From NCBI GenBank assembly GCA_000818945.1, contig KN805426.1, positions 155,515 to 219,514 of the forward strand: DNA of 64,000 nucleotides, given 5' to 3'. A program made the translations under genes and the position numbers. This document shows, one piece after another, positions 18,402-28,456 of the stretch. Source of the stretch: Schizochytrium sp. CCTCC M209059 (lineage: Eukaryota; Sar; Bigyra; Thraustochytrida; Thraustochytriidae). Positions within the stretch are counted from its first letter, which is position 1, and each line of letters starts with the position of its first letter. The notes under the pieces are model-generated. The model searched no databases. It saw only the letters and a list, made by a program, of their open reading frames with translations, and was not told the DNA's origin.

Positions 18402-21400
18402 ATGGACGCGATCTCCGGCGTGGCGCTCGTGCTGCAGCTTGCACGAGATGGCGCGGCCCTGCTGGATGATGTCGTCGCATGCAAACGAAAGGCGGCACAC
18501 CTCCAAGCTGTACTCACGAGGTTGGCGGCGCACCTCGAGCAGCTGCGCGAGGCGGATATCAACGTGACACAAATTGAAGCGGCACTGCGCGACGTCCTCG
18601 ACCTCCTGAGGCCGTACTTTGGCGACAATGCTCGTCGCGCGAGCGCGAGAGGTAATCTTGCCGCAAGAGCGCGTTTTCTCTTTCATGTCAACGCTATTCG
18701 CCAGTCTCTGCGCGAGGCCGAGCAGCATCTTCAGACGTGTCTCCAACTCTGCCAACTTGACCTTCAGCTTCGGCAGCATCAGGAAACGCTGCAAGCCCAG
18801 GATGACGCCGTGGCACTTGGAGAAGACGCGCACGACGATGAAGATGCACGGAACGACCTAATCCGTGCGCTCAAAGCACTGCACGAGCGTGGTCTCCTCG
18901 ACGACGATCCAGAAGAAGTCGTTTCTTTTCTCCAGGAAAACCCAGACGTGAATATCGGCGCGGTAATCGAAGCACGCAGGCTAGGTACGCGCCATCAGCG
19001 TCAGGCGCTAGATCGTCTAACCGTCAATCTCATCAACGCCGAAGAAGCCGAGGCCGCCTCGCTCCCAAGTGAGCAGGTGAACATCTCGACTCCTCGGCAG
19101 GTTCTTCTTCAAGCCGTAGCAGATCGGATTCTTTCTGCTGTCACGTATCATTCTGACAGCAACGCAGAGATCCTCAGCCAAGAGCTGGAAGTCGGCAAGG
19201 AGATCGTGGCGGCCATGCGCGCACATCCCGCAAGCGAACAAGTGCAAAAAAATGCATGCGGGGCTATTTGGAAACTCGCAGTTAACGCCCGCAACGAGGA
19301 GATCCTTGGCCAAGAGCTCAAGGTCGGCAAGGAGATTGTCGCGGCTATGCGCGCACATTCCGCAACCGAACAAGTGCAGGAAAATGCATGCGGGGCTATA
19401 GCGAATCTTGCAGTTAATGCCCGCAACACGGAGATCCTTGGCCAACAGCTCGAAGTCGGCAAGGAGATCGTGGCGGCCATGCGCGCACATCCCGCAAGCG
19501 AACAAGTACAGACAAATGCATGCGGGGCTATTTGGAAACTCGCAGTTAACGCCCGCAACGAGGAGATCCTTGGCCAAGAGCTCAAGGTCGGCAAGGAGAT
19601 TGTCGCGGCTATGCGCGCACATTCCGCAACCGAACAAGTGCAGGAAAATGCATGCGGGGCTATAGCGAATCTTGCAGTTAATGCCCGCAACACGGAGATC
19701 CTTGGCCAACAGCTCGAAGTCGGCAAGGAGATCGTGGCGGCCATGCGCGCACATCCCGCAAGCGAACAAGTACAGACAAATGCATGCGGGGCTATTTGGA
19801 AACTCGCAGTTAACGCCCGCAACGAGGAGATCCTTGGCCAAGAGCTCAAGGTCGGCAAGGAGATTGTCGCGGCTATGCGCGCACATTCCGCAACCGAACA
19901 AGTGCAGGAAAATGCATGCGGGGCTATAGCGAATCTTGCAGTTAATGCCCGCAACACGGAGATCCTTGGCCAACAGCTCGAAGTCGGCAAGGAGATCGTG
20001 GCGGCCATGCGCGCACATTCCGCAAGCGAACAAGTGCAGGAATACGCGTGCTGGGCTACTTGGAACCTCGCAGTTAACGACCGCAACAAGGAGATCCTTG
20101 GCCAAGAGCTAGAAGTCGGCAAGGAGATCGTGGCGGTCATGCGCGCACATTCCGCAAGCGAACAAGTGCAGAGATATGCATGCGGGGCTATTTGGAATCT
20201 CGCAGTTAACGCCCGCAATGCGGAGATCCTTGGCCAAGAGCTCGATGTCGGCAAGGAGATCGTGGCGGCCATGCGCGCACATTCCGCAAGCGAACAAGTG
20301 CAGGAATACGCGTGCTGGGCTACTTGGAACCTCGCAGTTAACGACCGCAACAAGGAGATCCTTGGCCAAGAGCTAGAAGTCGGCAAGGAGATCGTGGCGG
20401 TCATGCGCGCACATTCCGCAAGCGAACAAGTGCAGAGATATGCATGCGGGGCTATTTGGAATCTCGCAGTTAACGCCCGCAATGCGGAGATCCTTGGCCA
20501 AGAGCTCGATGTCGGCAAGGAGATCGTGGCGGCCATGCGCGCACATTCCGCAAGCGAACAAGTGCAGGAATACGCGTGCTGGGCTACTTGGAACCTCGCA
20601 GTTAACGACCGCAACAAGGAGATCCTTGGCCAAGAGCTAGAAGTCGGCAAGGAGATCGTGGCGGTCATGCGCGCACATTCCGCAAGCGAACAAGTGCAGG
20701 AAAATACATGCGGGGCTGTTTGGATTCTCGCAGTCAACGCACGCAACAAGGAGATCCTTGGCCAAGAGCTCGAAGTCGGCAAGGAGATCGTGGCGGCCAT
20801 GCGCGCACATCCCGCAAGCGAACAAGTGCAAAATAATGCATGTGGGGCTACTTGGAACCTCGCAGTTAACGCTCGCAACGCGGAGATCCTCGGCCAACAG
20901 CTCGAAGTCGGCAAGGAGATCGTGACGGCCATGCGCGCACATCCCGCAAGCGAACAAGTGCAAAAAAATGCGTGCTGGGCTATTTGGAATCTCACAGTTA
21001 ACGACCGCAACAAGGATATCCTTGGTCAAGAGCTCAAGGTCGGCAAGGAGATCGTGGCGGCCATGCGCGCACATTCCGCAAGCGAACAAGTGCAGAGATG
21101 TGCATGCGGAGCTATTGCGAATCTCGCAGTCAACGCCCGCAACGCGGAGATCCTTGGCCAACAGCTCGAAGTCGGCAAGAAGATCGTGGCGGCCAAGCGC
21201 GCACATCCCGCAAGCGAACAAGTGCAGAGATATGCGTGCTGGGCTCTTTGGAACCTCTCAGTTAACGACCGCAACAAGGAGATCCTTGGCCAAGAGCTNN
21301 NNNNNNNNNNNNNNNNNNNNNNNNNNNNNNNNNNNNNNNNNNNNNNNNNNNNNNNNNNNNNNNNNNNNNNNNNNNNNNNNNNNNNNNNNNNNNNNNCTAT

Positions 21401-24400
21401 TTGGAACCTCGCAGCCGACGTCCGCAACAAGGAGATCCTTGGCCAAGAGCTCGAAGTCGGCAAAGAGATCGTGGCAGCCATGCGCGCACATTCCGCAAGC
21501 GAACAAGTACAGAAAAATGCATGCGGGGCTATTTGGAAACTCGCAGTTAATGCCCGCAACGCGGAGATCCTTGGCCAACAGCTCGAAGTCGGCAAGAAGA
21601 TCGTGGCGGCCAAGCGCGCACATCCCGCAAGCGAACAAGTGCAGAGATATGCGTGCTGGGCTCTTTGGAACCTCTCAGTTAACGACCGCAACAAGGAGAT
21701 CCTTGGCCAAGAGCTCCGAGTCGGCAAGGAGATTGTGGCAGCCATGCGCGCACATTCCGCAAGCGAAGAAGTGCAAAATAATGTATGCTGGGCTCTTTGG
21801 AACCTCTCAGTTAACGGCCGCAACGCGGAGATCCTTGGCCAAGAGCTCAAGGTCGGCAAGGAGATTGTGGCAGCCATGCGCGCACATCAAGCAAGCGAAG
21901 AAATGCAAAAAAATGCATGCGGGGCTATTTCGAAACTCGCAGTTAATGCCCGCAACAAGGAGATCCTTGGCCAAGAGCTCGAAGTCGGCAAGGAGATCGT
22001 GGCGGCCATGCGCGCACATCCCGCAAGCGAACAAGTGCAAAAGAATGCATGCGGGGCTATTTCGAAACTCGCGGTTAATGCCCGCAACAAGGAGATCCTT
22101 GGCCAAGAGCTCGAGGTCGGCAAGGAGATCGTGGCGGCTATGCGCGCACATCCCGCAAGCGAACAAGTGCAAAAAGATGCATTTGGGGCTATTGCGAATC
22201 TCGCAGTCAACGCCCGCAACGCGGAGATCCTTGGCCAAGAGCTCAAAGTTGGCAAGGAGATCGTGGCGGCCATGCGCGCACATCCCGTAAGCGAACAAGT
22301 GCAGGAAAATGCATGCTGGGCTATTTGGAACCTCGCAGTTAACGACCGCAACAAGAAGATCCTTGGCCAAGAGCTGGAAGTCGGCAAGGAGATTGTGGCG
22401 GCCATGCGCGCACATCAAGCAAGCAAACAAGTGCAAAACAATGCGTGCTGGGCAATTTGGAATCTCGCATATAACGCACGCAACAAGGAGATCCTTGGCC
22501 AAGAGCTCGAAGTCGGCAAGGAGATCGTGGCAGCCATGCGCGCACATTCCGCAAGCGAACAAGTGCAAGAAAATGCATGCGGGGCTATTTGGAAACTCGC
22601 AGTGAATGCCCGCAACGCGAAGATCCTTGGCCAAGATCTAAAGGTTGGCAAGGAGATCGTGGCGGCCATGCGCGCACATCAAGCAAGCAAACAAGTGCAA
22701 AAAAATGTATGCGGGGCTATTGCGAATCTCTCAGTCAACGCCCGCAACGCGGAGATCCTTGGCCAAAAGCTCGAAGTCGGCAAGGGGATCGTGGCGGCCA
22801 TGCGCGCACATCCCGCAAGCGAACAAGTGCAGAGATATGCGTGCTGGGCTATTTGGAACCTCTCAGTTAACGACCGCAACAAGGAGATCCTTGGCCAAGA
22901 GCTCGAAGTCGGCAAGGAGATCGTGGCGGCCATGCGCGCACACTCCGCAAGCGAACAAGTGCAGAGATATGCGTGCTGGGCTATTTGGAACCTCGCAGTC
23001 AACGACCGCAACAAGGAGATCCTTGGCCAAGAGCTCGAAGTCGGCAAGGAGATCGTGGCGGCCATGCGCGCACATCCCGCAAGCGAACAAGTGCAAAAGA
23101 ATGCATGCGGGGCTATTTCGAAACTCGCGGTTAATGCCCGCAACAAGGAGATCCTTGGCCAAGAGCTCGAGGTCGGCAAGGAGATCGTGGCGGCTATGCG
23201 CGCACATCCCGCAAGCGAACAAGTGCAAAAATATGCGTGCTGGGCTATTTGGAACCTCGCAGTCAACGACCGCAACGCGGAGATCCTTGGCCAAGAGCTC
23301 AAGGTCGGCAAGGAGATTGTGGCAGCCATGCGCGCATATCATGCAAGCGAAGAAGTGCAAAATAATGCATGCGGGGCTATTGCGAATCTCGCATACAACG
23401 CCCGCAACAAGAAGATCCTTGGCCAAGAGCTCGAAGTCGGCACGGAGATCGTGGCGGCCATGCGCGCACATTCCGGAAGCGAACAAGTGCAGGAAAACGC
23501 ATGCTGGGCTATTGCGAATCTCGCATCAAACAACGCCCGCAACAAGGATATCCTTGGCCAAGTGCTCCAGGTTGGCAGGGAGATCGTGGCGGCCATGCGC
23601 GCACATCCCGCAAGCGACCAAGTGCAAATTAATGCATGCGGGGCTATTGCGAATCTCGCATACAACGCACGCAACGCGGAGATCCTTGGCCAAGAGCTCG
23701 AAGTCGGCAAGAAGATCGTGGCGGCCATGCGCGCACATCCCGCAAGCAAACAAGTGCAAAAATATGCGTGCTGGGCTATTTGGAAACTCGCAGTTAACGA
23801 CCGCAACGCGGAGATCTTTGGCCAAGATCTCAAGGTCGGCAAGGAGATCGTGGCGGCTATGCGCGCACATTCCGGAAGCGAACAAGTGCAGGAAAATGCA
23901 TGCCGGGCTATTGCGAATCTCGCAGTCAACGACCGCAACAAGAAGATCCTTGGCCAAGAGCTGGAAGTCGGCAAGGAGATCGTGGCGGCCATGCGCGCAC
24001 ATCCCGGAAGCGAACAAGTGCAGAGATATGCGTGCTGGGCTATTTGGAACCTCGCAGTCAACGACCGCAACAAGGAGATCCTTTGCCAAGAGCTCGAAGT
24101 CGGCAAGGAGATTGTGGCGGTCATGCGCGCACATTCCGCAAGCGAACAAGTGCAAAAAAATGCGTGCTGGGCTATTTGGAACCTCGCAGCCGACGCCCGC
24201 AACAAGGTGATCCTTGGCCAAGATCTCAAGGTCGGCAAGAAGATCGTGGCGGCCATGCGCGCACATCAAGCAAGCGAACAAGTGCAGAGATATGCATGCG
24301 GAGCTATTGCGAATCTCGCAGTCAACGCCCGCAACGCGGAGATCCTTGGCCAACAGCTCGAAGTCGGCAAGAAGATCGTGGCGGCCATGCGCGCACATTC

Positions 24401-26705
24401 CGCAAGCGAACAAGTACAGACAAATGCATGCGGGGCTATTTGGAAACTCGCAGTTAACGACCGCAATGCGGAGATCTTTGGCCAAGAGCTCGAAGTCGGC
24501 AAGGAGATCGTGGCAGCCATGCGCGCACATTCCGCAAGCGAACAAGTGCAAGGAAATGCATGCGGGGCTATTTGGAAACTCGCAGTTAACGACCGCAATG
24601 CGGAGATCCTTGGCCAACAGCTCGAAGTCGGCAAGGAGATCGTGGCGGCCATGCGCGCACATCAAGCAAGCGAACAAGTGCAAAAATATGCGTGCGGGGC
24701 TATTTGGAACCTCGCAGTCAACGACCGCAACAAGGAGATCCTTGGTCAAGAGCTCAAGGTCGGCAAGGAGATCGTGGCGGCTATGTGCGCACATTCCGCA
24801 AGCGAACAAGTGCAGGAAAGTGCATGCTGGGCTATTGCGAGTCTCGCATACAACGCCCGCAACAAGAAGATCCTTGGCCAAGAGCTCGAAGTTGGCAAGG
24901 AGATCGTGGCGGCCATGCGCGCACATCTGGCAAGCGAACAAGTGCAAAAAAATGCATGCGGGGCTATTTGGAATCTCGCAGTTAACGCCCGCAATGCGGA
25001 GATCCTTGGCCAAGAGCTCAAGGTCGGCAAGGAGATCGTGGCGGCCATGCGCGCACATCCCACAAGCGAAGAAGTGCAGACACGAACATGTAGGGCTATA
25101 CAAAATCTCGCAGCCGACGCCCGCAACAAGGAGATCCTTGGCCAAGAGCTCGAGGTCGGAAAGGAGATCGTGGCGGCCATGCGCGCACACCCCGCAAGCG
25201 AAGAAGTGCAGAGTTACGCATGCGGGGCTATAAAAAATCTCGCAGCTAACAACGACCGCAACAAGGAGATCCTTGTTCAAGAGCTCGAGGTCGGCAAGGA
25301 GATCGAGGCGGCCATGCGCGCACATCCAGCAAGCGAAGAAGTGCAGGCACGAACATGCAGTGCTATTCAAAATCTCACAGCCAACGCCCGCAATGCGGAG
25401 ATCCTTGGCCAAGAGCTCAAGGTCGGCAAGGAGATCGTGGCGGCCATGCGCGCACATCCCACAAGCGAAGAAGTGCAGACACGAACATGTAGGGCTATAC
25501 AAAATCTCGCAGCCGACGCCCGCAACAAGGAGATCCTTGGCCAAGAGCTCGAGGTCGGAAAGGAGATCGTGGCGGCCATGCGCGCACACCCCGCAAGCGA
25601 AGAAGTGCAGAGTTACGCATGCGGGGCTATAAAAAATCTCGCAGCTAACAACGACCGCAACAAGGAGATCCTTGTTCAAGAGCTCGAGGTCGGCAAGGAG
25701 ATCGAGGCGGCCATGCGCGCACATCCAGCAAGCGAAGAAGTGCAGGCACGAACATGCAGTGCTATTCAAAATCTCACAGCCAACGCCCGCAATGCGGAGA
25801 TCCTTGGCCAAGAGCTCAAGGTCGGCAAGGAGATCGTGGCGGCCATGCGCGCACATCAAGCAAGCGAAGAAGTGCAGGCACGAGCATGTCGGACTATTTG
25901 GAACCTCGCAGTCAACGCCCGCAACCAGGAAATCCTTGGCCAAGAGCTCGAAGTCGGCAAGGAGATTGTGGCAGCCATGCGCGCACATCCAGCAAGCGAA
26001 GAAGTGCAGGCACGAACATGCAGTGCTATTCAAAATCTCACAGCCAACGCCCGCAATGCGGAGATCCTTGGCCAAGAGCTCAAGGTCGGCAAGGAGATCG
26101 TGGCGGCCATGTGCGCACATTCCGCAAGCGAACAAGTGCAGGAAAGTGCATGCTGGGCTATTGCGAGTCTCGCATACAACGCCCGCAACAAGAAGATCCT
26201 TGGCCAAGAGCTCGAAGTTGGCAAGGAGATCGTGGCGGCCATGCGCGCACATCCCACAAGCGAAGAAGTGCAGACACGAACATGTAGGGCTATACAAAAT
26301 CTCGCAGCCGACGCCCGCAACAAGGAGATCCTTGGCCAAGAGCTCGAGGTCGGAAAGGAGATCGTGGCGGCCATGCGCGCACACCCCGCAAGCGAAGAAG
26401 TGCAGAGTTACGCATGCGGGGCTATAAAAAATCTCGCAGCTAACAACGACCGCAACAAGGAGATCCTTGTTCAAGAGCTCGAGGTCGGCAAGGAGATCGA
26501 GGCGGCCATGCGCGCACATCCAGCAAGCGAAGAAGTGCAGAGACGAGCATGCGCGGCTATTAAAAATCTCGCATTCAATTCCAATGTTCAAAATATCCTT
26601 GTAGCGCAAGGCGCTTTAAGAGCCGTCAAGCGAACTCGCGAGCGCTTTCTATCACTCCCCGCTGCCAAAAGAGCAAGATCAAAATTACGTGGGGGCTTCT
26701 CCTGA
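18402..26705 (+). CDS. giant ARM-repeat protein with candidate four-helix N-terminal domain
   Basis: This is one uninterrupted frame of 2767 residues, interrupted only by a run of N. Residues 1-130 are helical and lack repeats: LLDDVVACKRKAAHLQAVL, then a middle helix pair, then FLFHVNAIRQSLREAEQHL. The spacing of hydrophobic helices resembles the four-helix bundle of MLKL, Cbl-N and plant RPW8/ADR1-type domains, which I infer by eye. An acidic linker follows. From about residue 253 to 2735 there are about 56 copies of a 44-residue unit, consensus VQxNACGAIWNLAVNAR followed by NxEILGQELxVGKEIVAAM, matching armadillo (ARM) helices. ARM solenoids bind proteins; Vac8 and beta-catenin are known examples. 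Copies are so alike that recent duplication is certain. The last 30 residues are basic (KRTRERFLSLPAAKRARSK), possibly a nuclear signal. No enzymatic motif was seen. Confidence 0.85.
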   Translation: MDAISGVALVLQLARDGAALLDDVVACKRKAAHLQAVLTRLAAHLEQLREADINVTQIEAALRDVLDLLRPYFGDNARRASARGNLAARARFLFHVNAIRQSLREAEQHLQTCLQLCQLDLQLRQHQETLQAQDDAVALGEDAHDDEDARNDLIRALKALHERGLLDDDPEEVVSFLQENPDVNIGAVIEARRLGTRHQRQALDRLTVNLINAEEAEAASLPSEQVNISTPRQVLLQAVADRILSAVTYHSDSNAEILSQELEVGKEIVAAMRAHPASEQVQKNACGAIWKLAVNARNEEILGQELKVGKEIVAAMRAHSATEQVQENACGAIANLAVNARNTEILGQQLEVGKEIVAAMRAHPASEQVQTNACGAIWKLAVNARNEEILGQELKVGKEIVAAMRAHSATEQVQENACGAIANLAVNARNTEILGQQLEVGKEIVAAMRAHPASEQVQTNACGAIWKLAVNARNEEILGQELKVGKEIVAAMRAHSATEQVQENACGAIANLAVNARNTEILGQQLEVGKEIVAAMRAHSASEQVQEYACWATWNLAVNDRNKEILGQELEVGKEIVAVMRAHSASEQVQRYACGAIWNLAVNARNAEILGQELDVGKEIVAAMRAHSASEQVQEYACWATWNLAVNDRNKEILGQELEVGKEIVAVMRAHSASEQVQRYACGAIWNLAVNARNAEILGQELDVGKEIVAAMRAHSASEQVQEYACWATWNLAVNDRNKEILGQELEVGKEIVAVMRAHSASEQVQENTCGAVWILAVNARNKEILGQELEVGKEIVAAMRAHPASEQVQNNACGATWNLAVNARNAEILGQQLEVGKEIVTAMRAHPASEQVQKNACWAIWNLTVNDRNKDILGQELKVGKEIVAAMRAHSASEQVQRCACGAIANLAVNARNAEILGQQLEVGKKIVAAKRAHPASEQVQRYACWALWNLSVNDRNKEILGQEXXXXXXXXXXXXXXXXXXXXXXXXXXXXXXXXXXIWNLAADVRNKEILGQELEVGKEIVAAMRAHSASEQVQKNACGAIWKLAVNARNAEILGQQLEVGKKIVAAKRAHPASEQVQRYACWALWNLSVNDRNKEILGQELRVGKEIVAAMRAHSASEEVQNNVCWALWNLSVNGRNAEILGQELKVGKEIVAAMRAHQASEEMQKNACGAISKLAVNARNKEILGQELEVGKEIVAAMRAHPASEQVQKNACGAISKLAVNARNKEILGQELEVGKEIVAAMRAHPASEQVQKDAFGAIANLAVNARNAEILGQELKVGKEIVAAMRAHPVSEQVQENACWAIWNLAVNDRNKKILGQELEVGKEIVAAMRAHQASKQVQNNACWAIWNLAYNARNKEILGQELEVGKEIVAAMRAHSASEQVQENACGAIWKLAVNARNAKILGQDLKVGKEIVAAMRAHQASKQVQKNVCGAIANLSVNARNAEILGQKLEVGKGIVAAMRAHPASEQVQRYACWAIWNLSVNDRNKEILGQELEVGKEIVAAMRAHSASEQVQRYACWAIWNLAVNDRNKEILGQELEVGKEIVAAMRAHPASEQVQKNACGAISKLAVNARNKEILGQELEVGKEIVAAMRAHPASEQVQKYACWAIWNLAVNDRNAEILGQELKVGKEIVAAMRAYHASEEVQNNACGAIANLAYNARNKKILGQELEVGTEIVAAMRAHSGSEQVQENACWAIANLASNNARNKDILGQVLQVGREIVAAMRAHPASDQVQINACGAIANLAYNARNAEILGQELEVGKKIVAAMRAHPASKQVQKYACWAIWKLAVNDRNAEIFGQDLKVGKEIVAAMRAHSGSEQVQENACRAIANLAVNDRNKKILGQELEVGKEIVAAMRAHPGSEQVQRYACWAIWNLAVNDRNKEILCQELEVGKEIVAVMRAHSASEQVQKNACWAIWNLAADARNKVILGQDLKVGKKIVAAMRAHQASEQVQRYACGAIANLAVNARNAEILGQQLEVGKKIVAAMRAHSASEQVQTNACGAIWKLAVNDRNAEIFGQELEVGKEIVAAMRAHSASEQVQGNACGAIWKLAVNDRNAEILGQQLEVGKEIVAAMRAHQASEQVQKYACGAIWNLAVNDRNKEILGQELKVGKEIVAAMCAHSASEQVQESACWAIASLAYNARNKKILGQELEVGKEIVAAMRAHLASEQVQKNACGAIWNLAVNARNAEILGQELKVGKEIVAAMRAHPTSEEVQTRTCRAIQNLAADARNKEILGQELEVGKEIVAAMRAHPASEEVQSYACGAIKNLAANNDRNKEILVQELEVGKEIEAAMRAHPASEEVQARTCSAIQNLTANARNAEILGQELKVGKEIVAAMRAHPTSEEVQTRTCRAIQNLAADARNKEILGQELEVGKEIVAAMRAHPASEEVQSYACGAIKNLAANNDRNKEILVQELEVGKEIEAAMRAHPASEEVQARTCSAIQNLTANARNAEILGQELKVGKEIVAAMRAHQASEEVQARACRTIWNLAVNARNQEILGQELEVGKEIVAAMRAHPASEEVQARTCSAIQNLTANARNAEILGQELKVGKEIVAAMCAHSASEQVQESACWAIASLAYNARNKKILGQELEVGKEIVAAMRAHPTSEEVQTRTCRAIQNLAADARNKEILGQELEVGKEIVAAMRAHPASEEVQSYACGAIKNLAANNDRNKEILVQELEVGKEIEAAMRAHPASEEVQRRACAAIKNLAFNSNVQNILVAQGALRAVKRTRERFLSLPAAKRARSKLRGGFS
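19159..26598 (+). repeat. 132-bp tandem coding repeat array (~56 units)
   Basis: The ARM units repeat every 132 bp, exactly 44 codons. Higher-order duplications are visible: a two-unit block of 264 bp repeats at about 19408/19672 and again at 20176/20440, and a three-unit block of 399 bp (one unit carries an extra Asn codon, ANNDRN) repeats at about 25020/25419. Unit variants at the exposed positions (QKN, QRY, QEY, QEN, QNN, QTR, QSY) differ while the helix core hardly changes. Confidence 0.95.
21299..21396. other. assembly gap (98 N) inside the repeat array
   Basis: The gap interrupts a repeat unit between GAGCT and CTATTTGG. A normal unit would need 77 bases here; 98 is 21 more, so the frame happens to be kept but the length does not fit any whole number of units. 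The true number of missing units is unknown. Confidence 0.97.
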
Positions 26706-27243
26706 TCGATATTAAATTTCTCAGCGCAAAATTAAACGAAGTTATTTTGTTCTCGAGTCTGTAAGCATTGAGGCAACTTCCCGCGTGCCTGTTTGCGATC
26801 AGTCGAGGGATGGGGGCGCGCCGTTGCAGACCTCAACGGCGCTTCCTGCGTCGAAGACGTCAAAGGCGAGGTGGAGCGAACAGCGCCGCGGAAGCAACCC
26901 CCTCGGAAATGAACTCCCAGCGTTCCCCGTCGACGTAAAAGAGGGAGATTGTTGTGTTGGACGTGGCCCTGATCACCCATGTGGGGGGCCAGCTTGGTCC
27001 CAGAGCGCGAGGCGGTGCGTGGGGACCATGTCGGGGACCTGCGGAAGAGCCTGGGTCGAATCACTTTCCTTAGCGCAAAGCGGAATCCGCATTGCCAGTT
27101 GCCACAGCGCCTGGGGTCGCGCGGCGCTTTGCGGTGAGCACCCGTCCGCTTGCCAAAGTAGGTGAGAAATATCTTGGCGGAACGAATCGTGACTTCCTCG
27201 CCCGCGCGAAGCGTGAAGGCCGACTGCGGTGAGCGCTGTGGCG
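26706..27243. other. non-genic, possible C-terminal remains of the protease pseudogene
   Basis: This lies after the giant gene's stop. On the minus strand, short protein-like stretches occur in changing frames, for example TISLFYVDGERWEFISEG (about 26960-26900) and LRAGEEVTIRSAKIFLTYFG (about 27210-27150). They could be an eroded C-terminal extension of the subtilisin-like gene next door. No intact gene was seen. Confidence 0.4.
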
Positions 27244-28396
27244 TCAAGGTCGTGCACGACGCGGCGGTGGGCGACGGCGTGCTCGCGCAGGGAGCGCGGG
27301 GCAGCTGGGCGATGATGTCGGGCGTGCCGTCTCGCTACTCCACGGGCACTTCGGCGTCGCCGTAAAGCGCGTGGTCGAACATGTCCTCGACGGCCGCGCA
27401 CTTGTCCATCTCGTTTTTTTTATAAAAAGGTCGTCAGGATGCCGCGCGGCGTATGACGTGCCGGTCTTGCCGACGTAGAAGTCGTCGGTGCTTGCCTGCT
27501 TCGCGCAGACGACGGTGCCCAACATGACCCCATCCAGACGGTCGCCGAAGTTCGAGTACTCGGCGAGCGCGTAGGACGACCAGGCGGCGAGCGCCCCGAC
27601 CACCACAGGCCCACACGCACGCATGGAGCCACTGTGGGGAGAACTCGCTCGCGTTCACGTTCGAGTTTGCCGCCGCAATGACTACGATGAGGCCTGCGTC
27701 GCTGGCGTCTTGCATGGGCCCGTCCAAGGCCGACTTGCGGCTGGAGATCGAGAGGTTGATGACGGCCGTCTCGTCGACCGTGGCCGACCCGGAGGGCGAC
27801 TGCTGCACCATGACCTAGGCAAGGCCGCCGATGATGTCCGAGGTCGAGCCGCTCGTGCCGACGAGGACGTGCACGGAAACGACGGTTGCCCCCGGCGCGA
27901 GGCCATATCGCACGCCCGCGGCGGTGCCGACCACGCAGGCGCCGTGACTGTTGCTGTCCATGTAAGGCGGGTACTCTGGGTTCGAAAGCACGCGGCCGTC
28001 CTCCTCGTCGCGGTGCGCGCCGCAGTCGATGGCCGAGAAGCCGGCGGTGAGGCGGCCTGCGAACTCGTCGTGAGCCCCCTCGACGCCGGATTCGAGGACG
28101 TGGATCTTGACGCCCGTGCCCCGGTGCGAGGGCTTAAAGTTCCCGGGGCCCGAGTACTGGTCGGCGAACTACTGCATCATGGTGGGCCGCGTCAAGTAGT
28201 CGGCGACCTCGACGAGCTCATCTTGCTGCACGGACGCAACGCACGGGTGTGGCCCAAGCTGCACCTTCACGTAGGCACTTGCCTCTACCGGGCTGAAGAC
28301 GCTCGTAACCTCTTCGCTTGACGCGAATGTAGTTTCTCGGCGAAGAATCTCCTCCAGGGGTTTGCGGCTTTTATCGTGAAGCAGGGCGACGTCCAT
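27244..28396 (-). pseudogene. broken subtilisin/proteinase K-like (S8) protease
   Basis: Read on the minus strand, a secreted-type serine protease is recognisable but broken. A prodomain-like segment (28396-28169) is followed by an in-frame TAG. The catalytic Asp region reads VLESGVEGAHDEFAGR (near 28110), with Glu where S8 enzymes have Asp. The His motif is NSHGACVVGTAAG (near 27950). A TAG then replaces a probable Trp after SDIIGGLA (near 27818). The oxyanion stretch VVIAAANSNVNASEFSP follows (near 27660). A frameshift near 27620 leads to GALAAWSSYALAEYSNFGD and the serine motif GTSYAA (near 27450), and another shift follows at an A/T homopolymer near 27415. Known family order is Asp, His, Asn, Ser, so identity is secure although the gene is not functional as assembled. 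Confidence 0.82.
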
Positions 28397-28456
28397 CGCG
28401 GCGTCGACCGTGGAAAAGTTTTTCGCAGCGGCGGCTGCGCTGTCGGACCTGGCGAC

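Noticed and set aside
21968..22700. Tandem, evenly spaced repeats considered as a CRISPR-like array or satellite
   Set aside because: Units are in-frame protein repeats without spacers, in a eukaryotic coding sequence.
23526..26609. A 1027-residue open frame on the minus strand through the ARM array (and others at 19148-21013 and 22645-24210)
   Set aside because: The repeat period is 132 bp, a multiple of three, so a frame without a stop in one unit stays open in all. The products are Cys/His-rich mirror images of the real units, with no independent support.
27150..27215. Minus-strand FLTYF motif considered as a CRESS/Rep-like remnant
   Set aside because: Only one short motif matches, no later Rep motifs follow, and the stretch is better explained as eroded C-terminal protease sequence.
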